NCBI RefSeq assembly: GCF_003347205.1
Contig: NZ_QQBJ01000007.1
Location: 62,001-126,000 of the forward strand
Reading direction: 5' to 3'
Source of the DNA: Mycolicibacterium moriokaense
GTDB lineage: Bacteria; Actinomycetota; Actinomycetes; Mycobacteriales; Mycobacteriaceae
Length of the DNA stretch: 64,000 bases
The position numbers and the translations under genes were made by a program. The notes beneath the pieces are model-generated. The model saw nothing but the letters and a program-made list of their open reading frames with translations, was not told the DNA's origin and made no database searches. Numbering within the stretch: position 1 is the stretch's first letter; every line of letters starts with the position of its first letter. Positions 54,062 to 62,760 of the stretch are shown here, in pieces.

Positions 54062-54421
54062 TCAGTGGGGGAGATCGCGCAACGGGTTCGGCGGCATCGC
54101 CGCCACCCGCGGGGTGTCCACCCCGACCCGGCCCACCGACTCCGCCCCGCCGGGCGAACCCAGCGGCTGCGAGCGGCCCGGCAACACGGTCTGGAAGAAC
54201 GCCGCGTTGTCGGCGACGTGCCACATCTCGTCGTCGTCGAGGTCGGCCTCCCACTCGATCGCCTCGAGTCGGCACACCAGCTTGCACGCGCCGCAGTCCA
54301 CACACTCGTCGGGGTTGATGTAGAGCGTTCGCGCGCCCTCGTAGATGCAGTCCGCCGGGCATTCCTGAACGCACGACTTGTCCATCACGTCGACGCAGGC
54401 CGATCCGATTACATAGGTCAC
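54062..54421 (-). CDS. fdxA: Seven-iron-type ferredoxin FdxA
   Basis: GTG at 54419-54421 gives 119 residues, one close to M. tuberculosis FdxA (Rv2007c). Cysteines at 9, 17, 21, 25, 40, 43, 46 and 50 make the [3Fe-4S]/[4Fe-4S] binding pattern, ending in the loop INPDECVDCGACKLVC. FdxA belongs to the DosR regulon and is induced by hypoxia and NO. A DosR-type box lies 80 bp upstream. Confidence 0.92.
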   Translation of the reverse strand: MTYVIGSACVDVMDKSCVQECPADCIYEGARTLYINPDECVDCGACKLVCRLEAIEWEADLDDDEMWHVADNAAFFQTVLPGRSQPLGSPGGAESVGRVGVDTPRVAAMPPNPLRDLPH

Positions 54422-54479
54422 GCCACGACCATAGGAAACACCGACCGGCGCGGGTAGCGGTCGGAGGGCCTCGGCATCG

Positions 54480-54514
54480 TGGACATGCGGCAGCGGATCG
54501 AGGTCTTTGGTCCC
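54480..54514. promoter_or_regulatory. DosR-type boxes between fdxA and the 54662 gene
   Basis: AGGTCTTTGGTCCC (54501-54514) fits GGGTCTTTGGTCCC at 13 of 14 positions. A weaker site TGGACATGCGGCAG (54480-54493) lies 21 bp toward fdxA. The 240-bp gap 54422-54661 is shared by two divergent genes, and I see no other strong element in it. Confidence 0.65.
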
Positions 54515-54661
54515 TTGCCCGTTGCCCGACGAGTTGCCCGCAGGTCGGCGCCGCGCGCGAGCACTAATGCCTGCGCCCCGGTGACAATGTGCCCTGGGGT
54601 TGCCCCCGGGCGACCAATTGACTGAAGGCCCCGCATCGCAAGGCGGCGAGAGGAGCAATTG

Positions 54662-55261
54662 ATGGAGTTCGCCTGCGCACGCGAGGAGCAGAACGACCAA
54701 ACGCAGCCGAACGAGGAGTCGTCTTCCGACGCGTGCGAGCTCATCGTGATTTCGTGTTACGGCGACCTGGCCTACGCGCGAAAGGATTTCGACGAACTGT
54801 CGAAGCAGGTCCGGAAGAAACGGGTCCAAGTCCGCGAATCGGTCCTGCTCGCCAAGAACGCCGACGGTACGCCCATCGTGCTCGACACCAGCAGCGGACA
54901 CCACGGCCGCACCGGAGCCATCGTCGGGGCGAGCATGGGGTTCCTGCTCGGAATGCTGACCATACCCGCGCTGCCGGTGTCCGTGGCCGTCGGTGCGATG
55001 ACCGGTGCCGCGGTCGCCAAGTTCGCCGACCACACGCTCAAAGTCGGCTTGCGCCATGACATCGCCGAAAGCCTCGCCGCGGCGACGGGCGTGGTGATCA
55101 CCGTCGTGCGCGGCATCGACGAACTGTGGGCGAGGCGCGCACTCGGTGGAGCATCACGACACATATCGGTACCGTTTCCCGAGTCGACGATCGCGAGCCT
55201 CGAGCTTGCCGTCGCCGACGCGATGAACGATCTCGGCGAGAGCTCGCAGCCAACCCGGTGA
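54662..55261 (+). CDS. Membrane-associated protein, DUF1269-like
   Basis: A 199-residue protein from ATG 54662 with GAGAGGAGC upstream. Residues 25-80 form a soluble head (ISCYGDLAYARKDFDELSKQV). A central glycine/alanine-rich double span (GASMGFLLGMLTIPALPVSVAVGAMTGAAVA) is followed by KFADHTLKVGL and a C-terminal alpha-beta part. The layout is that of the DUF1269 family of small stress-linked membrane proteins. Function unknown; it is the first gene on its side of the DosR-type boxes. Confidence 0.7.
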   Translation: MEFACAREEQNDQTQPNEESSSDACELIVISCYGDLAYARKDFDELSKQVRKKRVQVRESVLLAKNADGTPIVLDTSSGHHGRTGAIVGASMGFLLGMLTIPALPVSVAVGAMTGAAVAKFADHTLKVGLRHDIAESLAAATGVVITVVRGIDELWARRALGGASRHISVPFPESTIASLELAVADAMNDLGESSQPTR

Positions 55262-55283
55262 TCGACGAAAGAACCTGCAAGTG

Positions 55284-55297
55284 AGTACTTTCGGCCC
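55284..55297 (+). promoter_or_regulatory. DosR-type box upstream of the AhpD-like gene
   Basis: AGTACTTTCGGCCC matches GGGACTTTCGGCCC at 12 of 14 positions and ends 35 bp before the ATG at 55333. Confidence 0.65.
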
Positions 55298-55332
55298 TTC
55301 GTGGAAATGGTCCGGGCTGCGAGTTTGAACCC

Positions 55333-55692
55333 ATGTCAGATTGCCACCACAACGACGTGCTCGCCAGGCTGGCGCCGCAGCATCGAGCGCTGCGGCAGCA
55401 CATCCCCGACGTGTACCGCGGCTTCGCCGAGATGAGCGGGGCGGCGCTCGCCGAGGGTGCCCTGAGCGCGAAGGTCAAGGAGTTGATGGCGATGGCAATC
55501 GGGATCGTGCACGGCTGCGACGGGTGCATCGCGGCGCACGCCAAGGGAGCGGTCCGCGCAGGCGCAACGCCGCAGGAGGCCGCGGAGGCCATCGGTGTCA
55601 GCATTCTGATGCACGGCGGCCCGGCGACGATCTATGGTGCCCGCGCCTTCACGGCATTCAACGAGTTCGCCGAGACCCGTTCCACCGTATGA
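55333..55692 (+). CDS. Carboxymuconolactone decarboxylase / AhpD-like peroxidase-reductase
   Basis: A 119-residue AhpD-like single-domain protein with the redox motif HGCDGCIAAH (C62-x-x-C65, H69), preceded by E50 (KVKELMAMAIGIVHG). The family forms trimers and can reduce peroxides through AhpC/lipoyl partners or act as a decarboxylase. A redox role under hypoxic or NO stress fits the DosR box in front. Confidence 0.85.
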   Translation: MSDCHHNDVLARLAPQHRALRQHIPDVYRGFAEMSGAALAEGALSAKVKELMAMAIGIVHGCDGCIAAHAKGAVRAGATPQEAAEAIGVSILMHGGPATIYGARAFTAFNEFAETRSTV

Positions 55693-55735
55693 GCTTTCGG
55701 GTCAGTCCCGATAGAAGAGATCGAAAAGAGGAATC

Positions 55736-56197
55736 ATGACCACTCACGTCCAACGCCGCACCCGGATGTTCGCCCGAGTGATGGGCCCGTACCTGACGAT
55801 CGTCGCGATCGTGGTGGCGTTTCGCGCGCCGGACATGCGTCAGCTGCTGGCCGAGTTCACCGCGGGCAACGTCTGGCCGTGGGTGATGGGTGCGATCGTT
55901 CTGATAACCGGTATCGCGATCGTCGCCTTCCACCAGTACTGGCGCGGTGGGGCGGCCATCATCATCTCGGCGCTCGGGTGGCTGCTTGTCGTACGGGGAA
56001 TATTCCTGCTGGCGTTTCCCGCCGTCTTCGCCTCTCTGGCGGACCGCGCGATCGCGGCGACCTGGAGCTGGGTGGCGGTCTACGTCGTGATGGCGCTGAT
56101 CGGGCTGTACCTGACCTACACCGGATGGCGGCCCGACCGAAACCGTCTGCAGAGCACCGACATCCACATCGAGATCGAACGCCCCCGCGCCGCCTGA
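55736..56197 (+). CDS. Small membrane protein, HdeD/DUF308-like
   Basis: A 153-residue protein with AAGAGGAATC as ribosome site and four hydrophobic spans (PYLTIVAIVVAF, VMGAIVLITGIAIVAFH, IIISALGWLLVVRGIFLLA, VAVYVVMALIGLYLTY). The GWRP-type turn after the last span fits the HdeD-like group, whose members are common in stress islands. Function unknown. It follows the AhpD-like gene by 43 bp and probably shares its promoter. Confidence 0.65.
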   Translation: MTTHVQRRTRMFARVMGPYLTIVAIVVAFRAPDMRQLLAEFTAGNVWPWVMGAIVLITGIAIVAFHQYWRGGAAIIISALGWLLVVRGIFLLAFPAVFASLADRAIAATWSWVAVYVVMALIGLYLTYTGWRPDRNRLQSTDIHIEIERPRAA

Positions 56198-56246
56198 GCG
56201 TCCCGGGATCGGGCGTCGGCGGAAGTGACCTCTACCGGGAATATCA

Positions 56247-56260
56247 AGGCCTTTGGTCCG
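56247..56260 (+). promoter_or_regulatory. DosR-type box upstream of the small protein/USP unit
   Basis: AGGCCTTTGGTCCG matches GGGCCTTTGGTCCC at 12 of 14 positions and ends 35 bp before ATG 56296, the same distance as the box at 55284 keeps from its gene. Confidence 0.65.
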
Positions 56261-56295
56261 TATCTTCGCCGGCGGGTGGCGCGCACGCTCGAGGC

Positions 56296-56520
56296 ATGAC
56301 CGCCTTCGCCGAACCGCTGGTGCACGACGAACTGCAAAGCGTCGTCTCGGCGCTGTGTGCCCGATTTCCGAACCGCTCTCGGCGCGAGGTCGAACAGATC
56401 GTGACCGAGGTGTACGCCGGCTTGAACTCGGGGGCGAGGGTCACCACGCATCTGATCCCCCTGACCCTCAATCGAAGTCGACGGCTGCTGGAAAAGTCCC
56501 CGGACAGGAGAACGCAATGA
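56296..56520 (+). CDS. Small helical protein, three-helix, DUF3562-like
   Basis: A 74-residue protein whose sequence is nearly all helical: a first helix ([19 protein letters not shown]), then [41 protein letters not shown]. The pattern resembles the short 'three-helix' DosR-regulon proteins of mycobacteria. Its TGA overlaps the ATG of the next gene (ATGA), so the two are translationally coupled. Function unknown. Confidence 0.7.
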   Translation: MTAFAEPLVHDELQSVVSALCARFPNRSRREVEQIVTEVYAGLNSGARVTTHLIPLTLNRSRRLLEKSPDRRTQ

Positions 56521-57413
56521 CGCCATCAAAAGCCACGGAATCGAAGATGTACGGCATCATCGTCGGGGTCGACGGCTCGCCTGCGTCGCGGGTGGCCGCG
56601 GACTGGGCCGCCCGCGATGCGGCGTCGCGCGGCGTGCCGCTGACCATCGTGCACGTCCTCCCGAGGGATTTCGACACCTGGATAGACATCCCGCTGCCGT
56701 CGCAGTACTGGGCGGACCACGAGCGCAGCGGCAAGCAGGTCGTCGCCGACGCCAGGCAGGTCGTCTCCGATGCGGTGCCCGACGCGGATCACCTCCGGGT
56801 GACGGCCAAGGTCATCACGGGTGCGCCGATTCCGACGCTGGTCGACATGTCCAAGGACGCCGAGATGCTGGTCGTCGGTTGTCGTGGTCTGGGGGGTGTG
56901 GGGCGTCTGCTGCTGGGCTCGGTGAGCACCGGGCTCGTGCATCACTCGCATTGCCCGGTCGCCGTCATCCACGACGAGGATCCCCTGATGGAGCATCCGG
57001 CCAAGGCGCCTGTGGCGGTGGGCATCGACGGCTCACCGGCATCGGAGGCGGCAACGGAGATCGCATTCGACGAGGCGTCTCGTCGCGGCGTCGAATTGGT
57101 TGCCGTACACACCTATATGAACAGCGCCGACTTCCGCGTCGACGTGCCGACCGAGGGCGTTGCGGCCCAAGCCGACGAGGAACTCGCCCAACGCCTGGCC
57201 GGGTGGAGCGAACGCTTCCCCGATGTGGTGGTGCGACGCGTGGTGGCACAGGACAATCCCGCGCACCGGTTGCTCGAGGAATCGGAACGCGCACAGCTGC
57301 TTGTCGTCGGCAGCCACGGGCGGGGCGGGTTCGCGGGCCTGTTGCTGGGTTCCGTCAGTTCGGCGGTGGCCCACGCGGCGCGCATGCCGGTGATCATCGC
57401 CCGACAAGCCTGA
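56517..57413 (+). CDS. Universal stress protein, two USP domains (Rv2623-like)
   Basis: ATG 56517, with an AGGAGAA site, gives 298 residues. Domain 1: [30 protein letters not shown] and [34 protein letters not shown]; domain 2: [25 protein letters not shown] and [31 protein letters not shown]. It closely matches the M. tuberculosis USP Rv2623, which binds ATP and slows growth. Coupled to the small helical gene upstream. Confidence 0.9.
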   Translation: MTPSKATESKMYGIIVGVDGSPASRVAADWAARDAASRGVPLTIVHVLPRDFDTWIDIPLPSQYWADHERSGKQVVADARQVVSDAVPDADHLRVTAKVITGAPIPTLVDMSKDAEMLVVGCRGLGGVGRLLLGSVSTGLVHHSHCPVAVIHDEDPLMEHPAKAPVAVGIDGSPASEAATEIAFDEASRRGVELVAVHTYMNSADFRVDVPTEGVAAQADEELAQRLAGWSERFPDVVVRRVVAQDNPAHRLLEESERAQLLVVGSHGRGGFAGLLLGSVSSAVAHAARMPVIIARQA

Positions 57414-57430
57414 ACCCGGCGCTTCCGCCG

Positions 57431-57466
57431 GGCACCTCGGTCACTCGGTTGCGGGTCTTTGGACCC
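57431..57466 (+). promoter_or_regulatory. Tandem DosR-type boxes upstream of the nitroreductase gene
   Basis: GGGTCTTTGGACCC (57453-57466) is a near-palindromic DosR box. GGCACCTCGGTCAC (57431-57444), a weaker 9-of-14 match, lies exactly 22 bp upstream. The strong box ends 65 bp before ATG 57532. Confidence 0.72.
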
Positions 57467-57531
57467 TGCTGGTCGCCGGCTGAGAACGGCAGTCTGACAA
57501 GTGCAGGACTTCTACAGCGAGGGATCGAACA

Positions 57532-58536
57532 ATGAGCTCACATTTTCCCGACCCGGACACCGTCCGGGCGGCCCTGATGCTGGCGGTTCGGGCTCCGTCG
57601 GTGCACAACTCGCAGCCGTGGCAGTGGCGAGTCGGTGAGCACAGCGTCCATCTGTATGCGAACCCGGAGCTTCGGCTACCGCACACGGATCCCGAAGCGC
57701 GCGACTTCATGCTCAGTTGCGGTGCCACCCTGAACCATTGCGAGCTGGCGTTCGCGGCCCTGGGCTGGCAGTCCAAGATTCATCGCTTCCCCAACCCCGC
57801 CGATCCGAACCATCTGGCGGTGTTGGAGCTTCATCGCTATCCCGCAACCGAGGTGGACGTTTCGCTGGCGGCGGCGATTCCACGGCGTCGCACCGACCGA
57901 CGCAACTACAGCTCGTGGCCGGTGCCGCAGCGAGACATCGCGTTGATGGGAGCGCGGGCCGCGCGCGCGGGTGTCATGCTGCGTCGCGTCGATGCGTTGA
58001 CCGGACTCAAGCAGCAGGTGGCGGCCGCGGCGTGGCAACACAGCCACGATCCCGAATACCTGGCGGAACTGACGATGTGGAGCGGACGATACGCATCGAC
58101 GGCCGGTGTGCCCGCACGCAATGCGCCACAACCGGATCCGGCGGCCGCCCTGCCGTCGCGGTCGTTCGCCGGTGGTGTGCTCAGCCAGCCGGTGGACGCC
58201 CTGCCGGCCGAAGACAACGCCACCGTCGTCGCCCTGGGCACGGTCGCCGACGACAACGTCTCGCAACTGCGGGCCGGCGAAGCCACCAGCTTGGTCCTCC
58301 TGACGGCCACCGCCGCGGGCCTCGCGAGTTGTCCGATCACCGAGCCCCTCGAAATACCCGACATCCGAACGGCGGTCGGGGCGGACGTGTTCGGTGCTGA
58401 GGGCTATCCGCAGATGCTGCTGCGTGTCGGCTGGGCCCCGGTGAACGCCGACCCGCTGCCGCCCACCCCGCGGCGGGCCCTCGGTGAGGTGGTCACCCGA
58501 CTCGACGGTTCGCTGTTCGACCAAGTCGCCACCTAG
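57532..58536 (+). CDS. Acg-family nitroreductase-like protein
   Basis: A 334-residue protein with the mycobacterial Acg/Rv3131 signature: LMLAVRAPSVHNSQPWQWRVG near the N-terminus, HTDPEARDFMLSCGATLNHCELA, RRTDRRNYSSWPVP, and a C-terminal PQMLLRVGWAP. Acg proteins have a nitroreductase fold with FMN and a lid that blocks the substrate site; they are DosR-controlled and may store flavin. A second family member is at 61641-62633. Confidence 0.88.
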   Translation: MSSHFPDPDTVRAALMLAVRAPSVHNSQPWQWRVGEHSVHLYANPELRLPHTDPEARDFMLSCGATLNHCELAFAALGWQSKIHRFPNPADPNHLAVLELHRYPATEVDVSLAAAIPRRRTDRRNYSSWPVPQRDIALMGARAARAGVMLRRVDALTGLKQQVAAAAWQHSHDPEYLAELTMWSGRYASTAGVPARNAPQPDPAAALPSRSFAGGVLSQPVDALPAEDNATVVALGTVADDNVSQLRAGEATSLVLLTATAAGLASCPITEPLEIPDIRTAVGADVFGAEGYPQMLLRVGWAPVNADPLPPTPRRALGEVVTRLDGSLFDQVAT

Positions 58537-58544
58537 GAGTCGAC

Positions 58545-59132
58545 ATGCAGACATTCACACTGACGCTCGGATGTTGGCTGCAACGCCTGATCGGGCGCAA
58601 TTCCCTGGTGCGCGGCAGTGACCGGGTCGAGACGGTCGCCGTGCTCCTCGTCGTCGCGGTGGCGCTGCTCGCCGCCCCGCTGGCCGGCGCGATGGGCACG
58701 GCCACACATGACTCGCTGGCCCGCCGCTTCGCCGAGGATCGCGCGACCCGGCAGGAAGTCGTCGCGATCGTCACCGACGACAGCACCGTGGCGCCTCGGG
58801 TGTACGAGGAGTTGTTCCTCACACCGGTTCGATGGCAGCTCGCAGGTGCCCCGCACACCGCGCAGGTGCTCACCGATCGCAAGAAAGCCGGTGACCGGGT
58901 GCGTGTCTGGATCGACGCGCGAGGCGAGCTGACGACGAAGCCGCTCACCGACCACAATGCCGCCTCCGGCGCCGTCGTCACCGGTTTCGGAGTGTGGTTC
59001 GCGGTGGTGGGGGTGGCTTCGGCCGCGTGGTTCGGGTTGCGGCGGCGGCTCGATCGGGCCCGCTACGCGGACTGGGACCGTGAACTCGCCCAGCTCGCGG
59101 ACGACGGCGGACGCACCAACCGCAATGCCTAG
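58545..59132 (+). CDS. Two-span membrane protein, Rv1733c-like
   Basis: A 195-residue protein with one span near the N-terminus (TVAVLLVVAVALLAAPLAGAMGTA) and one near the C-terminus (GVWFAVVGVASAAWFGL). NSLVRGSDRVE before span 1 and RVRVWIDARGELTTKPL in the outer loop match my memory of Rv1733c, a DosR-regulated antigen. It lies 8 bp after the nitroreductase gene, so it is in the same operon. Function unknown. Confidence 0.8.
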   Translation: MQTFTLTLGCWLQRLIGRNSLVRGSDRVETVAVLLVVAVALLAAPLAGAMGTATHDSLARRFAEDRATRQEVVAIVTDDSTVAPRVYEELFLTPVRWQLAGAPHTAQVLTDRKKAGDRVRVWIDARGELTTKPLTDHNAASGAVVTGFGVWFAVVGVASAAWFGLRRRLDRARYADWDRELAQLADDGGRTNRNA

Positions 59133-59154
59133 CCGGAAGGGAAATCAAAGGGAC

Positions 59155-60036
59155 ATGAACCAGGATCGCGCTCCTGTGGTGGTCGGCGTGGACGGCGGCG
59201 ACAGCGCGCTGAGTGCCGCGGTGTGGGCCGGCGCCGTCGCGCAGGGATACGAAACGTCATTGCACATCGTGCACGCGATGCCCAGCCTCGGGCACAACCT
59301 GACCGACACCGTCGCGGCGATCCGGGCCGCGATGATGTCCTATCAACGCGATTACACCGAGATCATCCTGCGCAGCGCGGCCGACGCCGTGCGCCAGCAG
59401 CACCCAGACCTCGTCGTGACCACGGAGTCGACCTCGACACCCGCCGACGAGGCACTCATCGACTCGAGCACGACCGCGCGGATGATCGTGGTCGGCAACT
59501 CGGACGTCTCGGCCGCCCTCGCCCTGTTCGTCGGGTCCACCACGCTGGCCGTCGCGACGCACGCGGCGTGTCCGGTGGTGGCATGGCGCGGACACCAGGG
59601 CGCCCCGACGAACCAGCCGATCGTGGTCGGCATGGACGCCACCGACTCGTCGAAAGCTGTGCTGGAGTCCGCGTTCGAGTTCGCCGAACGGTTCGGTGCC
59701 AAGCTGGCCGCCGTGCGGTCCTGGTCGACGCTGGGACCCCTGACCCGGGTCGGCAATCCCCTGCTGGTCGATTGGGACGCGCTGCAAGCCGTGGAATGGG
59801 CGGATCTCACCGACCGCGTCGACCGGGTGAACAAGCGATTCCCGCGAGTGTCCGCGTCGTGCTTCGTGGAGCCGTCCAGACCTCATACGGCACTGCTGAC
59901 CCGGATCGCCGTGGACGACGCACAACTGGTGGTGGTGGGCAGCCGCGGCAGAAATGCGCTCGCCAGCGCGGTGCTCGGTTCGACCAGCGTGAACCTGCTG
60001 CACCATGCGACCGTTCCGGTGATGGTGTGCCGGTGA
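59155..60036 (+). CDS. Universal stress protein, two USP domains
   Basis: ATG 59155 gives 293 residues: domain 1 VVVGVDGGDSALSAAVWAGAVAQGYETSLHIVHAM and IVVGNSDVSAALALFVGSTTLAVATHAACPVVAW; domain 2 IVVGMDATDSSKAVLESAFEFAERFGAKLAAV and VVVGSRGRNALASAVLGSTSVNLLHHATVPVMVC. The second domain keeps the full ATP motif; the first replaces its glycines (VVGNSDVSAALALFVGSTT), so it may bind nucleotide poorly. It is third in the nitroreductase operon. Confidence 0.88.
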   Translation: MNQDRAPVVVGVDGGDSALSAAVWAGAVAQGYETSLHIVHAMPSLGHNLTDTVAAIRAAMMSYQRDYTEIILRSAADAVRQQHPDLVVTTESTSTPADEALIDSSTTARMIVVGNSDVSAALALFVGSTTLAVATHAACPVVAWRGHQGAPTNQPIVVGMDATDSSKAVLESAFEFAERFGAKLAAVRSWSTLGPLTRVGNPLLVDWDALQAVEWADLTDRVDRVNKRFPRVSASCFVEPSRPHTALLTRIAVDDAQLVVVGSRGRNALASAVLGSTSVNLLHHATVPVMVCR

Positions 60037-60057
60037 GCTGGGGTGATGCCGGATTGT

Positions 60058-60711
60058 TCAGTCGTCGGCGCCCGAGCGCTGCGGGCGGTCCAGCTTGGAG
60101 ATGAACACCGCCGCCTGGGTGCGACGCTCCATGCCCAGCTTCGCCAGCAGCCGGGACACGTAGTTCTTGACTGTCTTCTCGGCCAGAAACATCCGCGCGG
60201 CGATCTGTTTGTTGGTCAGCCCTTCGCCGAGCAGGTCCAGTAATACGCGTTCCTGCTCGCTGAGCCCCGACAACGGGTCCGACTTCTCGGCCGATCCGCG
60301 CAGCTTGGCCATCAACGCGGCCGCGGCCCGGTTGTCGAGCAGCGACCGACCCGCCCCGACGTCCTTGATCGCCTGGGCGAGTTCCATCCCCTTGATGTCT
60401 TTCACGACGTACCCGCTGGCGCCGGCCAGGATGGCGTCCAGCATGGCCTCGTCGGAGGTGAACGAGGTCAACATGAGGCACCGCAGGTTGGGCAACCGGG
60501 ACAACAGGTCTCGGCACAACTCGATCCCGTTTCCGTCGGGGAGCCGGACGTCGAGGACCGCGACATCGGGTTGCAGCGCCGGGATCCGCGCCATCGCCTG
60601 GGCCACCGATCCGGCCTCACCGACGACCTCGAGCTCCTCGTCGGCGTTGAGGAGGTCCATCAACCCTCGGCGAACGACTTCGTGGTCGTCCACCAGGAAG
60701 ACTTTCACCAT
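60058..60711 (-). CDS. devR: Response regulator DevR/DosR
   Basis: A 217-residue NarL-family regulator that aligns along its length with M. tuberculosis DosR. Receiver: D8, D9, phospho-acceptor D54 ([11 protein letters not shown]) and K104. DNA-binding helix-turn-helix: [29 protein letters not shown] with K179, K182 and N183 that contact the box. T198, a PknH phosphorylation site in M. tuberculosis, is kept; the second reported site T205 is Ser here. It would activate the boxes in this window. No devS sensor kinase follows. Confidence 0.95.
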   Translation of the reverse strand: MVKVFLVDDHEVVRRGLMDLLNADEELEVVGEAGSVAQAMARIPALQPDVAVLDVRLPDGNGIELCRDLLSRLPNLRCLMLTSFTSDEAMLDAILAGASGYVVKDIKGMELAQAIKDVGAGRSLLDNRAAAALMAKLRGSAEKSDPLSGLSEQERVLLDLLGEGLTNKQIAARMFLAEKTVKNYVSRLLAKLGMERRTQAAVFISKLDRPQRSGADD

Positions 60712-60751
60712 ATGGCGATCTCCAAGTCCGCGCTGACCATTGGTTATCTGC

Positions 60752-61612
60752 TCACAATACGTTTTGTGGGTCGCAGATCAACACCGAACAGTGACCGTTG
60801 CGCAGGGCGCCGTAGCCGGGCGGGCCCACCAGTTCGGTGATCCCGCGAGCGCGGTCGCGGGGGATCACCAGCAGCTGGATCGAGTCTGCGTTCTCGGCGA
60901 CATAGTTGAGGGAATTGCCGTGCACCGCCACCGCTTCGACGTCGAGTTCGGGGAACCGGTTGCGCCACTCGGTCAGGTGCCGGTCCAACCGGGCCTTCGC
61001 CAGCCGGTTTCCCTCTGCCACAGCGCGGTTGTCGTGGATGTCGGTATAACGCGACTGCCAGGTGGTCAGCACTCGCAGCGGCGCGCGGCGCAGTTGGGCC
61101 TCCTCGACGGCTTGCCGCAGCGCGCAGTCGCTCGTCGGCGACCCGTTCACCTCGGCCACCACCCAGTTCTGCTGTAGCCGCGTCGGGCCGTGCACGACCG
61201 CCACCGGGCAGTGCGCCGAATTGGCCAAAGCGGTCGCGGTGGAGCCGATTCGGCCGCGGCCGCTGTGCCGCAGCCCCATGGATCCGACGCAGAGCAGCGC
61301 GGCCCATCTCGACGCCTCCTTCAGGGCGTGGACGGGCCGGTCCTGCAGGATCTCGACCTCGATCTTCACCGGCTTCTCTGTCGACTCGACCGCCATGAAC
61401 GCGTGCCGAACTGCGATCTCCGCCGTCGCGAGGTCACGGGCGGCGGCCTGGTTGTCTTTGCCGGTGGCCGCATCGGGATCGATCGCATACACCAGGCGCA
61501 GCGGGACATCGCGGCTCACCGCCTCGTCGACGGCCCACAGGGCGGCGTCCAGCGCCTGCCGTGACCCGTCGATGCCGACGACGACAGTCGGTGCGCTCTG
61601 TTGCTCTCTCAT
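60752..61612 (-). CDS. Universal stress protein (Rv3134c-like)
   Basis: ATG at 61610-61612 with a GGCAGGAG site gives 286 residues. Two USP domains: [36 protein letters not shown]...[35 protein letters not shown], and a more diverged second copy. Position directly before devR equals the Rv3134c-devR pair, where the USP gene carries the main devR promoter. The gap to devR is 40 bp. Confidence 0.88.
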   Translation of the reverse strand: MREQQSAPTVVVGIDGSRQALDAALWAVDEAVSRDVPLRLVYAIDPDAATGKDNQAAARDLATAEIAVRHAFMAVESTEKPVKIEVEILQDRPVHALKEASRWAALLCVGSMGLRHSGRGRIGSTATALANSAHCPVAVVHGPTRLQQNWVVAEVNGSPTSDCALRQAVEEAQLRRAPLRVLTTWQSRYTDIHDNRAVAEGNRLAKARLDRHLTEWRNRFPELDVEAVAVHGNSLNYVAENADSIQLLVIPRDRARGITELVGPPGYGALRNGHCSVLICDPQNVL

Positions 61613-61640
61613 GTCGGCTCCTGCCGGTAGCGGGAACGAG

Positions 61641-62633
61641 TCACCGTTGCTGGGAACGGATTTCAAAGACGTCCTGGATCGGTCGCCGGGGTGTCGGCGG
61701 CGCGACGTTGTCGAGGCGGGGTACCTGGCCGACGCGGACGAGAACCTGAGGCGTGGCCGACGCTCCGATGAGGGTGGAGAGGATCTGACGGCTCGCGGGC
61801 ACCTCGGTGATATGGGTCAGTGTGCAGGTGGCGAGCCCGGCCATCGTGGCGTCGAGCAGTACCGCCGAGAGCATCTCCCCGCAGCGCAGAATGTCATCGC
61901 GGGTGTCGTCGTAGGTGGACAGCACCACGATCTTGGCGTGGTCCTCCGCGATTTCGGTGCGCCGCTCCGGGTTGTGGGTGACCGGGAAGTTGCGGCCGAT
62001 GTCGACCCGCTCGCTCTCGGCGGCCGATACCAGAGCGCTTCGCGGAATTCCGTCGTCGAGTTCGAAATCCGTTGTCCAATTGGTGAGTTCGGCATGATAC
62101 GGCGAGTCGTAGAGCCGCAGCGATTCGGTGAGCTGCGAGGCTTCGGCCAACTCTGCCCGCAGTTCGTCGGGCACGACGTCGAGGCGGACCTCGTCGGCGC
62201 CGACCGTGCCGCGCAACTCTCGTTCGAAGGAATACCAGTTCGGCGGCGCGGCGAAGGGCAGCCGATCGGTGCGCCGCAGCAGAATGGCGTCCGCACGCTG
62301 CCGATGCCCATCGGTGACGAACTCCATCGGGCTGAAGTCGATGGACGCCAGGTGATGCAGATTGTTCGGATTCGGGAACCGGTCGACGTTGGCGGTCCAG
62401 CCGGCGGCCGCCAACGCGACCCGGAAGTGATCGAGAACGGCGCCGCAGCCGATGAGCGTCTCCCTGCCCGTGACATCGGTGTGGGTGGGCGCCCTGGTGG
62501 TGTCGACGAAAAGCTGGAGCACGTGACCGTCGAGCACCCACCGCCACGGCTGGCTGTTGTGCAGTGACGGGGCACGGCAGGCCAGCGCCACGGCGCGGGT
62601 GATCACCTCGGTGTCGACGGTCGTGTCGCGCAT
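61641..62633 (-). CDS. Acg-family nitroreductase-like protein (second)
   Basis: The ATG at 62631-62633 has GGAGG five bases before it, giving 330 residues; upstream ATGs to 62660 lack one. Acg-type motifs: ACRAPSLHNSQPWRWVLDGHVLQLFVD, DVTGRETLIGCGAVLDHF, LRRTDRLPF and PQVLVRVGQVP. It is closest by layout to Rv3131, which in M. tuberculosis lies in the devR neighbourhood. It is first in a same-strand unit with the USP gene (28-bp gap) and devR. Confidence 0.88.
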   Translation of the reverse strand: MRDTTVDTEVITRAVALACRAPSLHNSQPWRWVLDGHVLQLFVDTTRAPTHTDVTGRETLIGCGAVLDHFRVALAAAGWTANVDRFPNPNNLHHLASIDFSPMEFVTDGHRQRADAILLRRTDRLPFAAPPNWYSFERELRGTVGADEVRLDVVPDELRAELAEASQLTESLRLYDSPYHAELTNWTTDFELDDGIPRSALVSAAESERVDIGRNFPVTHNPERRTEIAEDHAKIVVLSTYDDTRDDILRCGEMLSAVLLDATMAGLATCTLTHITEVPASRQILSTLIGASATPQVLVRVGQVPRLDNVAPPTPRRPIQDVFEIRSQQR

Positions 62634-62687
62634 GCCAACCTCCATATCCCTCATGCCCACCCTCTGGCAGCGGGGCAGGGCAGAACA

Positions 62688-62723
62688 GGGCCGATGGTCG
62701 GCGAGGGCAGGGCCTTAGTGCCC
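62688..62723. promoter_or_regulatory. Tandem DosR-type boxes in a divergent promoter
   Basis: GGGCCGATGGTCGG (62688-62701, 10 of 14) and GGGCCTTAGTGCCC (62710-62723, 11 of 14) are 22 bp apart. They lie between the nitroreductase-USP-devR unit (start 62633) and the Rv2004c-like gene (start 62761) and can serve both. Confidence 0.68.
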
Positions 62724-62724
62724 T

Positions 62725-62751
62725 GGTCTCGACGTGCGCATACGCGAGACC
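62725..62751. other. Short inverted repeat next to the Rv2004c-like start
   Basis: GGTCTCG (62725-62731) and CGAGACC (62745-62751) are perfect complements around a 13-nt loop, ending 9 bp before ATG 62761. It could form a leader hairpin or a second operator. Confidence 0.4.
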
Positions 62752-62760
62752 TTGGGCGCT

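Noticed and set aside
55697-55712. TTCGGGTCAGTCCCGA palindrome as a DosR box
   Set aside because: The GGG and CCC blocks are 5 bp apart instead of 8, so it does not fit the DosR box; it could still be an operator for another factor.
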